Origin: Conchocele bisecta | Lineage: Eukaryota > Mollusca > Bivalvia > Lucinida > Thyasiridae | Length of the DNA: 64,000 bases | Direction of reading: 5' to 3' | NCBI GenBank assembly: GCA_029237695.1 | Contig: CM055273.1 | Coordinates: 57,215,968 to 57,279,967 of the forward strand | Part shown: one piece after another, positions 62,129 through 64,000 of the stretch | How positions within the stretch are numbered: position 1 is the first letter of the stretch | Layout of the letters: every line of letters begins with the position of its first letter | Made by a program: the position numbers and the translations under genes | Notes under the pieces: generated by a model | What the model saw: only the letters and a program-made list of their open reading frames with translations | Database searches by the model: none | What the model was told of the DNA's origin: nothing

Positions 62129-62891
62129 TGCTCTCAAAATATATTAAAATTACTTGCAAAAAGGGCAGATCCTGATGAGACGGCTCGTTACGAGCCGGCT
62201 CATCTGGATCTACACTATTTGTCAATACCATTATACAGATCTGTGGTGTTGAAAGGTTGAAACAATAAGCACACAGTACATATCATTGCCAGACTTCAGA
62301 CAGTTGTAGAGCCGGTAACAAAAACCGGGGGTAACAAAAACCATTGACGTACGCGCCGGTTTTTGTAAACCCCCGGTTTTTGTAACCCCAAATATTAATA
62401 TTGCGATACATGAAATATGATTGCTTCAAACTTTAAATAAAGTATGTTTAGGCCCGGCCCGACGTTCCCAGTTCGATACTCAAGTCATTGGGCGGCGGCC
62501 GAGCGCAAATTTAACTCTGTCGTTTTTTCCAAATTCCTATACACTATAGCCGAGTGACAGAACATGTAATAGACTTTTTACGGCATAGAGTTAACAAAAA
62601 ACGGGGGTTTACAAATACCGGCGCGTACGTCAATGGTTTTTGTTACACCCCGGTTTTTGTTAACGGGGTTTACAAAAACCGGGGGGTTACAAAAACCGGC
62701 TCTACAACTGTCTGAAGTCTGGCAAAGATATGTACTGTGTGCTTGGACCTCTTATTGTTTCACCCTTTCAACACCACAGGCCTGTATAATGGTATTGACA
62801 AACAGTGTAGATCCAGATGAGCCGGCTCGTAACGAGCCGTCTCATCAGGATCTGCCCTTTTTGCAAGTATTTTTAATATATTTTGAGAGCA
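62129..62891. repeat. Large inverted repeat of F and O sequences
   Basis: Arms of at least ~215 bp start TGCTCTCAAAATATATTAAA at 62129 and end in its mirror at 62891. The outer part is the right half of an F element (GACGGCTCGTTACGAGCC); the inner part is an O end (CAGACTTCAGACAGTTGTAG with AACAAAAACCGG units). The unpaired middle, ~62400-62590, matches the complement of the O1 interior (CGACGTTCCCAGTTCGATAC). Confidence 0.85.
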
Positions 62892-62892
62892 T

Positions 62893-63106
62893 AAACACCC
62901 CCTTTTCATGAATGGACTAGTCTGAGAACCATTTTGTGACGGTTGGATTGGTTGCAAAATTAACATATGAAAATCCATTCCTTTACTTAAGGGTGAATGG
63001 GTTCACCCTTAAGTAACAGGAATGGATTTTCATATGTTAATTTTGCAACCAAGCCAACCGTCACAAAATGATTCTCAGACTAGTCCATTTATGAAAAGGG
63101 GATGTT
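62893..63106. repeat. 214-bp palindrome of two F left halves
   Basis: Two left halves of F face each other head to head about 62999-63000, at GGGTGAATGGGTTCACCC. The arms include TTTGTGACGGTTGGATTGG and CCATTCCT(T)TACTTAAG and pair nearly perfectly. TTAA is not retained at the junction. Confidence 0.9.
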
Positions 63107-63808
63107 TAACTGTTCGGTTGGCAATGTTTGTAGGCTCAATAGTCTAATACAAGTAATATGGCGGCGCGGCTGATATGGGTCTACACTGGTCGCAGATGTT
63201 ATGTGTCCTAGTTTCTCTTGTCACCGTCACATATTGTAAATGGTTTGGTTTGCTCTCAATTTTAAAACTTGTAGTTTTCATTGAATCTTCAGGCCCAATT
63301 GATGAACATGGCACGTTGAAAGGATTCATTCAGTTTTTACCCGCTCTTTGATGTCAACTTCACAAAGGTTATCCATTTTTTTTATGGCAATTTAAGTTCT
63401 GAAAAACAAATTAGGTCAAAAAACAAATTAGGTCACAACAACCTAGCCGTGGAAACGGGACAATACAACCGTTATTCGTGTTGATAACATAGCAGATCAT
63501 GTCACCGACCTTCCAATATGGCCCCCGAATGAAAGACCACACTGCTGTACGCCATACAGTGACACTGTTCGATTCCATACAAACATATGTTTACGTTATA
63601 TGATTTCGCCTGAATCCAGGACCATGTGTACAATCGGACAGTCTATGCTATGTTATGAAATGTTATGATGTCTCATATGTCGACCAATGTCCCATAAATG
63701 TGACTGGAAAATAGAGCTTATTGACTTGTGCAGACCGAACTTAGCCGGTACATGTATATCTACATATGCAGGGTCTGCTATGTCCGCCATTCAGTCAGTA
63801 AAACATCT
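63107..63808. other. Non-coding stretch with I fragments
   Basis: GGGTCTACACTGGTCGCAG near 63176 and CTTGTCACCGTCACATAT near 63217 are an I right end; AATGTGACTGGAAAATAGAG near 63698 resembles an I left end. AAAACAAATTAGGTCA is duplicated at 63401 and 63420. The rest is unassigned. Confidence 0.5.
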
Positions 63809-64000
63809 GGGGCCCGTTTCACTGAACTTCGTACGACTAAAATATTCGTAAGTGCAAATTGAAGATCATCTGGAAATTTCAATTGATGGATTTACATTTA
63901 TTGAGCATAGGCTGCATATGCAGCCTATGCTCAATAAATGTAAATCCAATAATTGCTTACAAGACAACATTGTTAATTTGAAATTTACGGACTATCATAA
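63809..64000 (+). mobile_element. Family D MITE, copy 7, cut by window end
   Basis: GGGGCCCGTTTCACTGAACT, central hairpin near 63887-63949, and the start of the right arm to TTTACGGACTATCATAA. About 50 bp of the right end should lie outside the window. Confidence 0.9.

Overview
Overview. This window looks like a repeat-dominated, gene-poor stretch of an animal nuclear genome. I found no convincing host gene, rRNA, tRNA gene or CRISPR array. The longest open frames are 150-odd codons, and they lie in tandem repeats or across repeat junctions. The organism is probably a marine invertebrate and possibly a bivalve mollusc. Reasons: a CR1/Jockey-like LINE; a tRNA-derived SINE with a central domain and an ATTTACATTTAC tail; repeats ending in a GGGCCTCTTGTT motif; a repeat with GATAACCCATGACCGG and CGGACGTACGGACG motifs; and very many palindromic MITEs. 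The species call is inference from recalled repeat types.

Content. Most of the sequence can be sorted into recurring families, lettered here because I know no published names. A: ~305 bp, CAGTAGCC termini, central hairpin, 8 copies. B: ~280-340 bp, ATCCCGTCAACAC start, internal inverted copy of that motif, then a long terminal hairpin, 10 copies. C: CAGT(G/A)GAACCTCTCTAAACC termini with TA duplications, probably pogo/Tigger-like. D: ~240 bp, GGGGGCCGTTTCAC termini. E: ~240-420 bp (604 bp with its insert), CAAGGTGNATGATCACGTGG termini with 5-bp target duplications. F and H: two TTAA-flanked, piggyBac-like families. G: TACGGAGCCC or TACGGAAGCCC termini enclosing 21-bp foldback arrays. I, J, K, L, M, N, O, R, T, V, X and Y are smaller families. 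Several elements sit inside others, so uninterrupted copies elsewhere in the window act as empty sites. These prove the TTAA duplication of F and give a partial order of insertions.

Layout. 1-5 kb: C, hAT-like palindrome, A, F inside L, M plus N, O. 5-10 kb: G1, K1, T, F2, a ~119-bp degenerate array, J1, L, R carrying K and C. 10-13 kb: B1 split by a 5'-truncated LINE on the minus strand, then J and A. 14.5-16.6 kb: a ~2 kb structure with long inverted ends (V) holding a SINE-like tail. 16.6-24 kb: H, L, B, a 54-bp satellite, E, F, I, H, D and A. 24-43 kb: R, A, H, C, B, J, I, D, M, K, E, the SINE, LINE fragments, F inside E, and G2. 43-53 kb: 30-bp and 27-bp minisatellites, G3, a 190-bp palindrome, B8 flanked by ~40-bp repeats, J inside L, N2, G4, C and B. 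53-64 kb: E, B, D, H, L, I, and a composite of inverted F and O copies ending with a D cut by the window edge.

Working together. The window shows no operon or pathway. Its activity is that of non-autonomous DNA transposons whose hairpins could feed small-RNA production. No autonomous transposase was recognised. The only recognisable protein remnant is the LINE reverse transcriptase. Coordinates of repeat ends are read by eye and may be off by a few bases.
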